Positions 6,942-15,588 of a DNA stretch of 32,658 nucleotides are shown here, piece by piece. Below the pieces are notes generated by a model. The model searched no databases and was not told where the DNA came from. It worked only from the letters and a program-made list of their open reading frames with translations. This stretch comes from SIG653 sp045578045 (GTDB lineage Bacteria; Bacillota; Clostridia; Oscillospirales; CAG-382). The stretch covers positions 1 to 32,658 of the forward strand of contig JAZNJM010000069.1 in assembly GCA_045578045.1 (NCBI GenBank), read 5' to 3'. The translations under genes were made by a program, and so were the position numbers. The stretch's first letter is position 1. The number at the start of each line of letters is the position of its first letter.

Positions 6942-8042
6942 TTATTCTCCTATAATATAAATAAATTGATTATATCCTATTTGTTTAGCGTTTTTTTGTT
7001 CATTGGTTATATTGGTCCAATTATCTTTAATTTCAGTTGCTTCACTAACGATATTTGAAGCTGTTTCAAAGTCATCCATTGGAATAAACACACTTCCCGC
7101 TTTCACAAGTCTATGAAGCGTTGAACCTCTTGCGTATCCTTTTTCATTAGTATAAAAGCTTCTGTAATCCTTCGTTTGAACAATTGCCATTTTCATTTTA
7201 TCGTAAAGATTGGGGCCGGAAAGCATATCGCTAACGCAATAAATGCGATCTACCCCGACTTTTTTCAAGTTAAAGGCTGATTGTATTTTCTCATTAATTA
7301 TATTGTTATACCCCTTATCATCATTAACCTCTTCAAACCTCACGTAAAAAGGCACTTTTCCTTGCCCAAGCATAACCGTTTCAGTTGCATTGTCGGGAAT
7401 ACTGTTTTCAATTTTAGCAAACACGCAGAAGGAGTATCCTTTTTTAAGACATTTATAAGCTTTTTTAAAAAAAGCATTTTCTTGGTCTTTAATTCCAATA
7501 CCGATTCTAACATCTGTTTCGAAAAGCTCTTCTTCAAGATGACCATCTTCTAAAGACATAAATGAATCTGCTAATCCATATTTCACATCATAATCAGCTA
7601 AATATAAAGTCTGACCATTTGAGGATTTTATTGATTTATATTCCTTCATAGGAGTATAATACTTTCTTTTTTCTTTACCTTCTCCCCTTTTTTCTGGATT
7701 TGAGCAATTATGGTCAAAAGGTGTTTGAACAAAAAGCTCGTTTCCTCTATTAATGAAAATCGGAGATACGCTTTTAATTTTGCCAAAAGACTGAATAGTA
7801 CCACCATCCATATTAAAGCCTTGTTCTCCAACGGCGTCCACATTTTTCGCGTCAGACAATTCAGAAAACTTCTTTATAGGAAGCAATATATATCTCAACG
7901 CTCCCAAAATTGTGCTTTGAGAAGGCATTTTTTCACCCTCTATAAAATACGGACTGTCTTTCTGTTTATTGTAAGAAAATCTTTTTTCGTTCCCGAAGAA
8001 ATACGCTCCCGAGGGAGTAAACGTAATTTTATATTCCGCCAT
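6942..8042 (-). CDS. cmr3: Cmr3, Cas5-family RAMP of type III-B
   Basis: The product is 366 aa from the ATG at 8042, supported by AGGGGG nine nt upstream and by the Cmr3-like beginning MAEYKITFTPSGAYFFGNEK. PYFIEGEKMPSQSTILGALR (about residues 32-51) is the segment in which Cmr3 proteins show a conserved P-S-Q-S-T-(I/L)-x-G-A-L-R motif. Cmr3 is the Cas5-like subunit that holds the 5' handle of the crRNA and contacts Cas10. The gene overlaps the end of cas10 by 14 bp, a coupled arrangement. Nothing is missing or truncated. Confidence 0.92.
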   Translation of the reverse strand: MAEYKITFTPSGAYFFGNEKRFSYNKQKDSPYFIEGEKMPSQSTILGALRYILLPIKKFSELSDAKNVDAVGEQGFNMDGGTIQSFGKIKSVSPIFINRGNELFVQTPFDHNCSNPEKRGEGKEKRKYYTPMKEYKSIKSSNGQTLYLADYDVKYGLADSFMSLEDGHLEEELFETDVRIGIGIKDQENAFFKKAYKCLKKGYSFCVFAKIENSIPDNATETVMLGQGKVPFYVRFEEVNDDKGYNNIINEKIQSAFNLKKVGVDRIYCVSDMLSGPNLYDKMKMAIVQTKDYRSFYTNEKGYARGSTLHRLVKAGSVFIPMDDFETASNIVSEATEIKDNWTNITNEQKNAKQIGYNQFIYIIGE

Positions 8043-10038
8043 CTTGATTTCCCCCTGCTGTTGTCTCTTTATCTTTTTCAACAAAAAACTTCATTAATCT
8101 CAACGTTTGCCCCAGCGCTTTTGCATTGCTATTCATCGTTTTATGGTTTTCTAAAACTCTAATACCACCTTTTAAATAGTTTTTATAATAAAAATTGGGC
8201 AATTCTTCATGAAGAAATTTTTCGCTTATTGCAATTTGTTTAACTCCATCAAAGGTGTTTTTAAACACGTTATTAATCATCTTTTCAACATTTTCGATCT
8301 TTGATTTGGTTTTAGCAATCATCGCATCATCGTTTTTAATCATTACGCCGACATTTTTTATCGTTGAATAGCCATTTTCAATCGCTGAATCAACGTTTCC
8401 AATCATTACATCAGAATTTTTTATTGCCGCCCCATCGTCATTAATCATCACATCAAAGTTATTAATAGTAACGTTAACATTTTTAATTATTACATCAACG
8501 TTTTCAATCATCGCTTCATCGCTTACGGAGTTTATTAATTTTTCAAAATAAAGTATTTTCTGCGAAGCAGAAAGCAAAAATGTTTCCGTATCGTCTTTAG
8601 TTGAATGAACGCTGTTTTGAATTATTTTATCAAGAAGCGTTGAGAAGTTTTCCAAAGAATTCTTCTCTCCATCGCCTTTCATATTTATCAAAAGCTCTTC
8701 GCTTTGACCTGAATGTTTAAGAAGCTGGACAGCTATACAATTTTTAACATTTCCATTTGCGTTTTTAGCAACGCCAAACAACAAATCCGCCGACATCTTT
8801 ATCGCTTCATAAAGAGGATATTTAATATAGCAAATTAATGCTCCAAACGAAAGAGAAGGAACATCTTTAATTTTTTTACTATCTGATTGATTTCTGTTTT
8901 CTTCTTCAATTTCGACAATATATTTCCCAAATTTTTCCTTAAAAGTATCGTTTACATCTTTCATCAAGCCAAAAACAGTGCCTTTTGTCGTAGACGGTGC
9001 GACATTTTTACAATCATATGCCGAAAGTTGATCATCTGTCTCTTCTTTTGATTTTTTCTCTAAAACTTCTCCTTCACATGGTACTATCGCCAAAAGATCG
9101 TCTCCACCTGCAAATATCGTTATACCGCCATACGAATTAACACGATTTGCAACCTCTGAACAGTATTCCAAACAAGTTTTCGAAAATTCACGGCACTCAC
9201 CATCATCTTTTAAATTGCCAAGTATTTTACTCATATTATCGCCATCTGCTCTTAAAATGCAATAATATTTATGTTTTTTATAACTTTTATCTATACCTTT
9301 TTCTGCAATTTCCGGAAGTCCTTTAAAAACAATCTTTCCTCCATCATCTAAAACAAGATTCCATTTTTTTAAGGTTTCATTGTCATCTTCCGCTATCCCC
9401 ATAAACGAAGCCGCTACCGATTTAACATTTTCGTTTCTGAGATACTCTCTCACAGGATGCGTCTCTTCTACTCGTCTGAAAACCTTTGGTAATTCTAAGC
9501 TATCTAACATTCTTCCACAATGAAGAATTACACTTTCTTTTGTTTTTTCATCGTCAGAACTATATTTAAATTCAAATTCACAAGCGTTAACCATAATATA
9601 CTCTTTGAAGGCTTCAATTATTTCCATATCAGCCTTTTCTGACATTGGAATTGAATACAATTTTTTTGCAACGTCTTCTAAAACCTCGTTTTTAATATCG
9701 TTAATCCCTTTTAAAGCATCATTCGAACTTTTCCATAAAGTGTCTTTTTTCTTCCAAGATTCTACGTTGCACTTAAAAATAATATGGTCGTGAAATAGTC
9801 CAACACCATCATTTCTTTCCATTAATAAATTATAAAGTTCTACCTCTTTTTTATCAGGAATGAATGGCGAAACAATATCTTCAACGTCAACACCATTTTC
9901 CAAAAGTTTTTCACATATTTTTCGGCAAATATAAGAAAACATATAGCTTGAAAGCCACAGTGCACTTGGCTTGTCCATCAAAGCCATTGTATCCCCAATC
10001 GGACCTATTGTTACTGCTATGTATTTATTATTGGACAT
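8029..10038 (-). CDS. cas10: Cas10/Cmr2 without HD domain, intact GGDD cyclase, coiled-coil insertion
   Basis: The product is 669 aa. It begins directly with the first palm-like domain (IAVTIGPIGDTMALMDKPSA), so the N-terminal HD DNase domain of many Cas10 proteins is absent. The second palm has RADGDNMSK (D265, D267) and FAGGDDLLAIVP (GGDD 311-314), the active site for making cyclic oligoadenylate or, in CorA-linked relatives, SAM-AMP. Residues 506-590 consist of twelve heptads of the form NVDVMIK, always with Ile at position six and often Val at position two, giving an a/d coiled-coil pattern inside the C-terminal helical domain. The start has GGGGGG upstream and overlaps the cmr1-like gene by 22 bp. 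The protein is the large subunit and signal generator of the Cmr complex. The lack of HD means immunity must rely on target RNA cleavage and the messenger-activated effectors. Confidence 0.93.
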   Translation of the reverse strand: MSNNKYIAVTIGPIGDTMALMDKPSALWLSSYMFSYICRKICEKLLENGVDVEDIVSPFIPDKKEVELYNLLMERNDGVGLFHDHIIFKCNVESWKKKDTLWKSSNDALKGINDIKNEVLEDVAKKLYSIPMSEKADMEIIEAFKEYIMVNACEFEFKYSSDDEKTKESVILHCGRMLDSLELPKVFRRVEETHPVREYLRNENVKSVAASFMGIAEDDNETLKKWNLVLDDGGKIVFKGLPEIAEKGIDKSYKKHKYYCILRADGDNMSKILGNLKDDGECREFSKTCLEYCSEVANRVNSYGGITIFAGGDDLLAIVPCEGEVLEKKSKEETDDQLSAYDCKNVAPSTTKGTVFGLMKDVNDTFKEKFGKYIVEIEEENRNQSDSKKIKDVPSLSFGALICYIKYPLYEAIKMSADLLFGVAKNANGNVKNCIAVQLLKHSGQSEELLINMKGDGEKNSLENFSTLLDKIIQNSVHSTKDDTETFLLSASQKILYFEKLINSVSDEAMIENVDVIIKNVNVTINNFDVMINDDGAAIKNSDVMIGNVDSAIENGYSTIKNVGVMIKNDDAMIAKTKSKIENVEKMINNVFKNTFDGVKQIAISEKFLHEELPNFYYKNYLKGGIRVLENHKTMNSNAKALGQTLRLMKFFVEKDKETTAGGNQDGGI
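8269..8523 (-). repeat. 21-bp (heptad) in-frame repeat within cas10
   Basis: About twelve diverged 21-bp units encode seven-residue repeats (NVDVIIK, NVNVTIN, NFDVMIN, and so on) across Cas10 residues 506-590. On the plus strand, runs such as ATCATTACATCAACGTTTTC recur. Changes of unit number would keep the frame. Confidence 0.85.
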
Positions 10039-11672
10039 TCTATTCCCCCCATTTGCAATTTAGCAACAGTAATATTATTCAAACGGTCATATCCTTTTCC
10101 AAGCAAGGGCTCATTAATCTTATTATTACTTTCCGCCCAATTCGTTTCCTTTTCTCTACACTCTTTCCAAAATTCAACAAACTTACCAAAGAATGCTTCA
10201 GGGTCAAAAGAATCAGGCGTGCTCAACCAATGACACTTGCCAAGAAATCTTGCGACTTCTTCATAATTTTTATTTTTTATTATTCTTTTAAATTCGTTTT
10301 TGTCTGTTTTTGTTAAGAAAAAGAACACTTGTGAAAGCATAGTTTTATAACTCTCATCAAGAAGAAAATAAATACATTTAAGATCGCCCCGAGTGAACAT
10401 TTTAATCTGAACAGGACTCTTAAATCGCTTAATACCATTGTCTGTTTTTATATTCTCCGCAGACGCAATAACGCTTTTTTTTCCATCACTTTCTTTAATT
10501 TTTGTTCCATGAAAATGAATCACTTCGATGTTGTTTGCTTCATATTGAGGACAAAGTATTCCAGAGTTATTCGCCTTTATTATCTCTTTTTTTCTTTTGT
10601 CCAATTTTAACGAACAACGCGTATCATCCTTAAACTCATACTTATCAGCCAATCCCATCATCGCTCTCACAAACTTGTAGTTTACTTCACTTGTGCACGA
10701 ATTATATCTATACTTGAATTTTTCAGGAATTAACACACTACTTTCCGAGACAATATCAAAATAATTTCCCCCTTTACTACGCTCAACAAGTTCATACCTC
10801 TTCGGCGAGATTGCTTTTATCACGTTTGCTTTAATAAAAGCTTTATCACTTTTGCACCCTTCATAAAATCTCGTTCTTAAAAATCCCTTTATTATCGCTG
10901 ATTTGTTTGAATACTTCCCTTCTTCGTTGGGATCTATCACACCTATACGGGGATTATTATAATTATATATTTTTGCTGATGTAAAACACGTTGAGTTCAC
11001 ACCGTTTTTCATTATGCTATAAACTGTTAATGCTGATTTAAAAAAACATTTCATTCGACTTTCCAAATCATTTTCCACAGTATTTCCTAACGTTATCTTC
11101 AGCACCGCTCTTTTGTCGTTTTTAAAGGTTTCAACTATATTTTTTGTCTTTTCCATTGAAGAAGTATTATTTTCACAATATGAAACTACATTATTGTTGA
11201 TTTCGCTAACCAAAAAACTTCCAAATCCTTTAGACTGACGACAGCCAAAATTGTTCAGCAAGAAAAATTCACATATATTACCATTTATCTTTTTTAAAAG
11301 GTCTGGAAAGAAACAAACGATTGTCATTTCAACATCTTGAAAAATTATTTTTTTTTCTAGGTTTCCTTTTCCCATATTCCCAAAATAAAACTTATAATCT
11401 TTTATATCGCCAACATTTTTTTTATTCCCAATGGTTCTGAATCTTATTTTGTAGTTGAGGGCAGTTTCACAGATTTCGCTTTTTTTGTCTTTTTTATATC
11501 CAACAAACCAGCTTTGGTTGTTTTTTTCTTCTTCCTCAAGTTTTTTCAAAATAAACTTATCCAGCTTAGGTTTTACTTCTGACGCTCTGAGAGTTGCACC
11601 ATACTGATCGTGCTGAAAATGGATGTATGGTGTTTGCTGTTTCAACTTAATTATTAATTCGTATGCACTCAT
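10017..11672 (-). CDS. cmr1: Cmr1-like RAMP protein, unusually long
   Basis: The product is 551 aa, against roughly 300-450 for common Cmr1. The N-terminus ELIIKLKQQTPYIHFQHD and GATLRASEVKPKLDKFIL match the beginning of Cmr1-like proteins in III-B loci of anaerobes. The LRASE.KPKLD segment corresponds to the RAMP loop that contacts RNA. GCRQSKGFGSFLV (143-155) is the first glycine-rich RAMP motif. A second half (about 200-551) contains RGDLKCIYFLLDESYKTML and a lysine-rich helical region, probably a second RAMP plus an added helical domain. Cmr1 caps the 3' end of the Cmr complex. AAGGAGGAG precedes the ATG. Its position directly upstream of cas10 agrees. Assignment to Cmr1 is by motif and synteny; another RAMP name is possible. 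Confidence 0.75.
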   Translation of the reverse strand: MSAYELIIKLKQQTPYIHFQHDQYGATLRASEVKPKLDKFILKKLEEEEKNNQSWFVGYKKDKKSEICETALNYKIRFRTIGNKKNVGDIKDYKFYFGNMGKGNLEKKIIFQDVEMTIVCFFPDLLKKINGNICEFFLLNNFGCRQSKGFGSFLVSEINNNVVSYCENNTSSMEKTKNIVETFKNDKRAVLKITLGNTVENDLESRMKCFFKSALTVYSIMKNGVNSTCFTSAKIYNYNNPRIGVIDPNEEGKYSNKSAIIKGFLRTRFYEGCKSDKAFIKANVIKAISPKRYELVERSKGGNYFDIVSESSVLIPEKFKYRYNSCTSEVNYKFVRAMMGLADKYEFKDDTRCSLKLDKRKKEIIKANNSGILCPQYEANNIEVIHFHGTKIKESDGKKSVIASAENIKTDNGIKRFKSPVQIKMFTRGDLKCIYFLLDESYKTMLSQVFFFLTKTDKNEFKRIIKNKNYEEVARFLGKCHWLSTPDSFDPEAFFGKFVEFWKECREKETNWAESNNKINEPLLGKGYDRLNNITVAKLQMGGIECPIINT

Positions 11673-11732
11673 TTGTTCTCCTCCTTATTGTTTTTAACAT
11701 GAATTAATATGTATATTTTAATCTATTTTTCG

Positions 11733-12365
11733 TTATTGACAGTTTATGACGGCAATTATGACATCACTCTTGTTTTCGTGAGCTTCATTTTCATCAGTAT
11801 TATCTGATTTTTCAGAGGTTTCAGAGGTTTTAGAAGTTTCAATTGTTTCCAAATATTTCTTGATGGCCTCCCATTCCTGTTTTTCCAAGGAATCATCTGA
11901 AAAATCTTTAATTTTCAATTCTCCAAGGGCAACGAATAACTCCCTCTCGCTCTCCGACATTTTTTTCTTTTTTTCAGAAAGATTAATTACAAAATCACTG
12001 TTCTTGTTTATAATTTCATTTAACTTTTCTTTTGTAGGCTTTAAGAAAAGCATATCTTCCTTATTGTTGTCATTTATATGCTTGAGACTCTTCATAACAC
12101 CATACTGCTTATCAAAACTTGAAAGAGCTTCTTCCCAAGCGTTACGTATTTTAGGCTCAACTTTACTCCAATTATCACGTCCTACCCATCCTATAAACGC
12201 ATGATAATAAAAATATCTGCTTCTGGCGTTATTTCTTGTGAAATGAACAATCCATTTTGCCCAAAACATTCTCCTGAGTATTTTTGCCGGACATCCGATA
12301 AAAACAGGCGTTTTCACACGAGAACTAAAAAAATTTAAAACTTTGTTTGAAGAGGATTTAAACAT
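11733..12365 (-). CDS. Uncharacterised 210-aa protein in the type III-B operon
   Basis: I do not recognise this gene. It starts one nt after the stop codon of the corA-like gene (translational coupling) and ends 60 bp before the cmr1-like gene. Residues 1-70 are basic and aromatic (KILRRMFWAKWIVHFTRNNA, then RYFYYHAFIGWVGRDNW). Residues 70-165 are predicted helical and lysine-rich. Residues 175-200 are a Ser/Thr/Glu-rich tail (TSKTSETSEKSDNTDENE), followed by a hydrophobic end (DVIIAVINCQ). The aromatic stretch is too charged for a confident membrane helix. There is no HD, RAMP, CARF or nuclease motif. Intimate coupling with the membrane effector suggests that it modulates CorA, or links the effector to the Cmr complex, but this is inference. 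Confidence 0.75.
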   Translation of the reverse strand: MFKSSSNKVLNFFSSRVKTPVFIGCPAKILRRMFWAKWIVHFTRNNARSRYFYYHAFIGWVGRDNWSKVEPKIRNAWEEALSSFDKQYGVMKSLKHINDNNKEDMLFLKPTKEKLNEIINKNSDFVINLSEKKKKMSESERELFVALGELKIKDFSDDSLEKQEWEAIKKYLETIETSKTSETSEKSDNTDENEAHENKSDVIIAVINCQ

Positions 12366-12366
12366 A

Positions 12367-13950
12367 TCACTTTTTCCTCCTATAAATCATCATAATAATA
12401 AACCATATCAATAATCCCAAGCAAGCAAAAGAACCCAAAACTGAAATAATTTCAAAGCAGGATAGTTCGCCACTCTCTGTTTTCCCGAAAAATATTTTTG
12501 CTGTTTCTACTCCATCTGCAATAAAGCTCACTAACGCCATTATAAGAGCAATTGATGCAAGAACAGCACCGCCTTTGTTAAGTCCAAAATCAAGATTTGT
12601 ATTAGCAGCGGAATAAAGACTATCCATCTGTTCTTTAAGGAACGTGCGTTCATCTTCAATGAAGAAAAACTCCTTAAGCATTTCATAAAGCTCTATCCCC
12701 TGCTCTTGCGATGTTACTTCTTTGAGACTAAGTTGGTCAAGGAAAGCGACAAATCTCTCCTCAAGGTTGAGAATATCGCCAATTGTCGAGGTTTTTATTT
12801 TTTTTCCATTTTCTTCAATATGCTTTGATATTTCGGCAATTTCACGCTGAAAATTAATTAGTGAAGCCCTTTGAGCCAAAGCGAGATAAGAAAGCTCACA
12901 ATACATAGTTAAAATGTTGTTCATTGTATTTTTATCGGTGGTTGCAGCAACGAAACTTTGATGTGCAACACCATAAATAGTCCCATAGTCCAGCCAACGT
13001 TTATAAATGTGTTTTTCAATAAGTTCATCACGCATTTCTTTGTTCTGACAAGAACAAGCATTCTCTCTATCCACAAAAATAAACTCGTAAAGGTCTTTTG
13101 CCTTTTCATCCGACAATTTATACGGATATTCACCTTTGTTTTTTTTAGTAAATCTATCAACACCTTCTTCATCAACTATAAGAGAAACCACAAACATTCG
13201 ATCATCAATTGCAGGGTAAATATAAAATGTATTTCGATCGAAAATCTTTTTTGGATTGCTTGAAAACTTAATATCCGTACCAAATCCTATGATATTTTTG
13301 ATAAAGTCGCAAATATGGGTTAACGATACTCTGGAATATATTTCCTCAACACTTGATATGCTTGAAGAAAAGCTCTTGAAATTTTCAACAAAAGTTCCAA
13401 CGCCATCTATTTCTACTGTGAGCTTGTCCGCACAGAGAATAAATCCAGTCTCATTAGGTAAAAACGGCAAAGTAATTCTTCTGCCATACTCATTTATGCT
13501 TTTAACAGCCGCAACAGTATTCTGGGCTTTAAACCCTTCTCCCCTTGGATTTTCACATTCAAAAATAAAAAGTGCAACACCTGTATTATATATTTTAAGG
13601 CGTATGCCATTCATATTAAGAGTATATTTTATACCATCTTTTTCAATTATGTATTTACCTTTATTCCTTACGTTAACGGGATTGAAACAAAAGTTTTTAA
13701 CTATTCCGGACTCGAAACCATATACAGCTCTTCTTGCCGCAGGGTTGAAATATTGATATTCAGCATATATGAGCCTTGCATCATCCATAGATAATATGTT
13801 TTCATTAGGTGTCAATCTGTTTTCTGTTTTTATGTCAGTACATCTCCAATGAGGAGAATTGCAAAAAGGTTTGCAAAAACATTCAAAATCTTTTTTTCCC
13901 ATATTCCATATAAACGGTAAAACAAACGTGTGATAACTATATACGGGCAT
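12367..13950 (-). CDS. CorA-like membrane effector of the type III-B system
   Basis: The product is 527 aa. A large soluble N-terminal region (1-330) is followed by long helices (about 331-450: HQSFVAATTDKNTMNNILTM, LALAQRASLINFQREIAEIS, EERFVAFLDQLSL) and two C-terminal membrane helices, about 461-479 and 500-522, ending in YRRKK. This is the topology of CorA divalent-cation channels. The classical GMN motif after the first membrane helix is not visible. CorA-like proteins are established effectors of type III-B systems. In the Bacteroides fragilis system they are activated by SAM-AMP made by an HD-less Cas10, and membrane disruption follows. Here the neighbours (HD-less Cas10, DEDD nuclease) fit that class. 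RBS AAAGGA precedes the start. Binding of SAM-AMP by this protein is inference. Confidence 0.85.
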   Translation of the reverse strand: MPVYSYHTFVLPFIWNMGKKDFECFCKPFCNSPHWRCTDIKTENRLTPNENILSMDDARLIYAEYQYFNPAARRAVYGFESGIVKNFCFNPVNVRNKGKYIIEKDGIKYTLNMNGIRLKIYNTGVALFIFECENPRGEGFKAQNTVAAVKSINEYGRRITLPFLPNETGFILCADKLTVEIDGVGTFVENFKSFSSSISSVEEIYSRVSLTHICDFIKNIIGFGTDIKFSSNPKKIFDRNTFYIYPAIDDRMFVVSLIVDEEGVDRFTKKNKGEYPYKLSDEKAKDLYEFIFVDRENACSCQNKEMRDELIEKHIYKRWLDYGTIYGVAHQSFVAATTDKNTMNNILTMYCELSYLALAQRASLINFQREIAEISKHIEENGKKIKTSTIGDILNLEERFVAFLDQLSLKEVTSQEQGIELYEMLKEFFFIEDERTFLKEQMDSLYSAANTNLDFGLNKGGAVLASIALIMALVSFIADGVETAKIFFGKTESGELSCFEIISVLGSFACLGLLIWFIIMMIYRRKK

Positions 13951-14080
13951 ACAATATCCTTTCTCACTTTTAACTTTTTATCGTCTTTTCTTTTTGAATA
14001 TACTCCAAACGATGTTTAATAGTTAACCTTAACTTATTAAACCAAAAGACTATAACAAAAAACTTAAAACAACTATATAA

Positions 14081-15298
14081 TCAACCGCTGATTCGCCAAA
14101 GTCCTTTTATAGCTTTAATAAATTTTTCATCAGAAGTATTTTTATCAAAACAAACAATATTAATTTTATATTCTTTAGCTCTTGGCTTCATATTTTTTGC
14201 ATGTTCTACAGAAGTGGTTATTAATACTTTTTTTGCGTATTTTCCGCCAAATTTATCTGCTATTGAAGAAAGCTTATACAGTTCATCTGAAGAAAAGCTC
14301 CCATTTTTGCAAGAAATAAAAACAGGAACAAGTCCTTTCATAAGAACAACGTCTATTTCGTTTTTAACAGACTGTGGTTCTACTACAACGTTATTATCCC
14401 ATGTGATGAAAACTCCTGTCAGAGCATCACTATAATAAGGCTCACCATTCTCTTTTAATGATTTAGCGGAATAAAAAATTTTAAGCTCAAGCACCTGCCC
14501 CGACTTTGTAAGACAACGTTTTATCTGCTGATTTTTAAATTTCAACTTCAATACTTTTTTATCGCAAAAACATTCATCAAACAATCCTGCCTTATCAAGA
14601 CGTTTGAGAAAACCGACATCAAATTTCTCCGAAATTCCCCTTTGACTATAATGAGAATCCAATTTCCCACGGGAAACAGAAACAGTCAAATCATCACATT
14701 CACATTCTTTCGCCAAACACAAATAGGACAATTGAATGTTCCATTTTCTTGAATCACTCACACAAATTCGCCACATTTTTTCTAAATCCAAAAGAAAATC
14801 TTCTGAAAAATCCCATTCATAATAATCGGATTTATAATTAAGCAATCCATCGTAAAGCATAATGTTTTCTTCAAATGTAATTTTGGGTGGAACGTAGCCT
14901 TCAAAAACAACACCATCACAATCGCAATCGCTTATCCTTCCATCTCGAGCATTTATTCTATGTGCTTGAACACGTCCTTTATATTTTTCCAGAACAATCC
15001 CAACTGAAACAAGGTATGTGTCTTCCCCACCCGTTATATCTATTATACAAGGTTCATTTTCATTTTTCTCTATAATGAGCGAGAGTCTTTCCACGATATG
15101 TTCTACGTCATTTGACGATAACGTTTCGACAACAAAATCCGTTTTTAGATTTCTTTCTTTAAATATCCTTTTGTATTTATCAATATTTTGTGGGATTTTT
15201 CCATCACGCCCAAGGAAGACAACCTTATTCGGAGAGTATCCGAGTAAAGAACATATATTATCCGTATCATTTTTATCAAAAAGTTCAATACATGTCAT
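14081..15298 (-). CDS. Card1/Can2-like CARF-nuclease effector
   Basis: The product is 405 aa from the ATG at 15298, which has AAGGAAAA upstream; a longer frame would need TTG. The N-terminal half is a CARF sensor with Rossmann strands. The motif DITGGEDTYLVSVG (87-100) is the nucleotide-binding loop of this family (DUF1887). The C-terminal half is a PD-(D/E)xK nuclease: Glu271 in GQVLELK, Asp316 in NEIDVVLM, and Lys331 in VFISCKNG. Card1 and Can2 are known to be switched on by cyclic tetra-adenylate and then cut single-stranded DNA, supercoiled DNA and/or RNA. All catalytic residues are present. It is the first gene of the minus-strand operon, 130 bp before the corA-like gene, directly after a strong promoter. 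Confidence 0.9.
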   Translation of the reverse strand: MTCIELFDKNDTDNICSLLGYSPNKVVFLGRDGKIPQNIDKYKRIFKERNLKTDFVVETLSSNDVEHIVERLSLIIEKNENEPCIIDITGGEDTYLVSVGIVLEKYKGRVQAHRINARDGRISDCDCDGVVFEGYVPPKITFEENIMLYDGLLNYKSDYYEWDFSEDFLLDLEKMWRICVSDSRKWNIQLSYLCLAKECECDDLTVSVSRGKLDSHYSQRGISEKFDVGFLKRLDKAGLFDECFCDKKVLKLKFKNQQIKRCLTKSGQVLELKIFYSAKSLKENGEPYYSDALTGVFITWDNNVVVEPQSVKNEIDVVLMKGLVPVFISCKNGSFSSDELYKLSSIADKFGGKYAKKVLITTSVEHAKNMKPRAKEYKINIVCFDKNTSDEKFIKAIKGLWRISG

Positions 15299-15346
15299 TT
15301 TATTTTCCTTTTTCTTCAAAAAAATGCATATTTTTACATTTGTAAT

Positions 15347-15375
15347 ATTGTATCAAAAAAATTCTCTTTTGTCAA
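15347..15375 (-). promoter_or_regulatory. Sigma-A-like promoter of the card1-cmr operon
   Basis: Read on the minus strand: TTGACA at 15370-15375, exactly 17 nt, then TACAAT at 15347-15352. The predicted transcript starts near 15340, about 40 nt before the card1 start codon. This is the best promoter match in the intergenic region and probably drives the whole CRISPR operon. Confidence 0.8.
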
Positions 15376-15506
15376 CACATTTTTAAACATTTTTAACGAA
15401 TAACACATTATTTCATTCTTTATTTTTAATAATTCAAGCCAAATCAGTTTTAAAAAAAGACAAAACATTCTTTTAAAACAATTTTTTCAAAACAACTATA
15501 AAATTA

Positions 15507-15535
15507 TTGACAAAAATTACTTAGTATGATACCAT
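15507..15535 (+). promoter_or_regulatory. Candidate promoter of the AAA/VirD4-like operon
   Basis: TTGACA at 15507-15512, a 17-nt spacer and TACCAT at 15530-15535 lie 53 nt before the first start codon. The -10 is weaker than that of the divergent CRISPR promoter. The two promoters are about 130 bp apart, back to back, so shared control is possible. Confidence 0.6.
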
Positions 15536-15588
15536 AAGATAAACAGATGAATGTTATTATGACAAATAAAAAAAGGTAGTGTAAAAAT

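Noticed and set aside
9780..9795. HDH residues in Cas10 (residues 83-85) as an HD nuclease motif
   Set aside because: The segment GLFHDHIIFK corresponds to a palm-domain strand of Cmr2. The N-terminal helical HD domain with its spaced metal ligands is absent.
12367..13950. CorA-like protein as a housekeeping magnesium transporter
   Set aside because: There is no visible GMN motif, the soluble part is far larger than usual, and it is embedded in the CRISPR operon.
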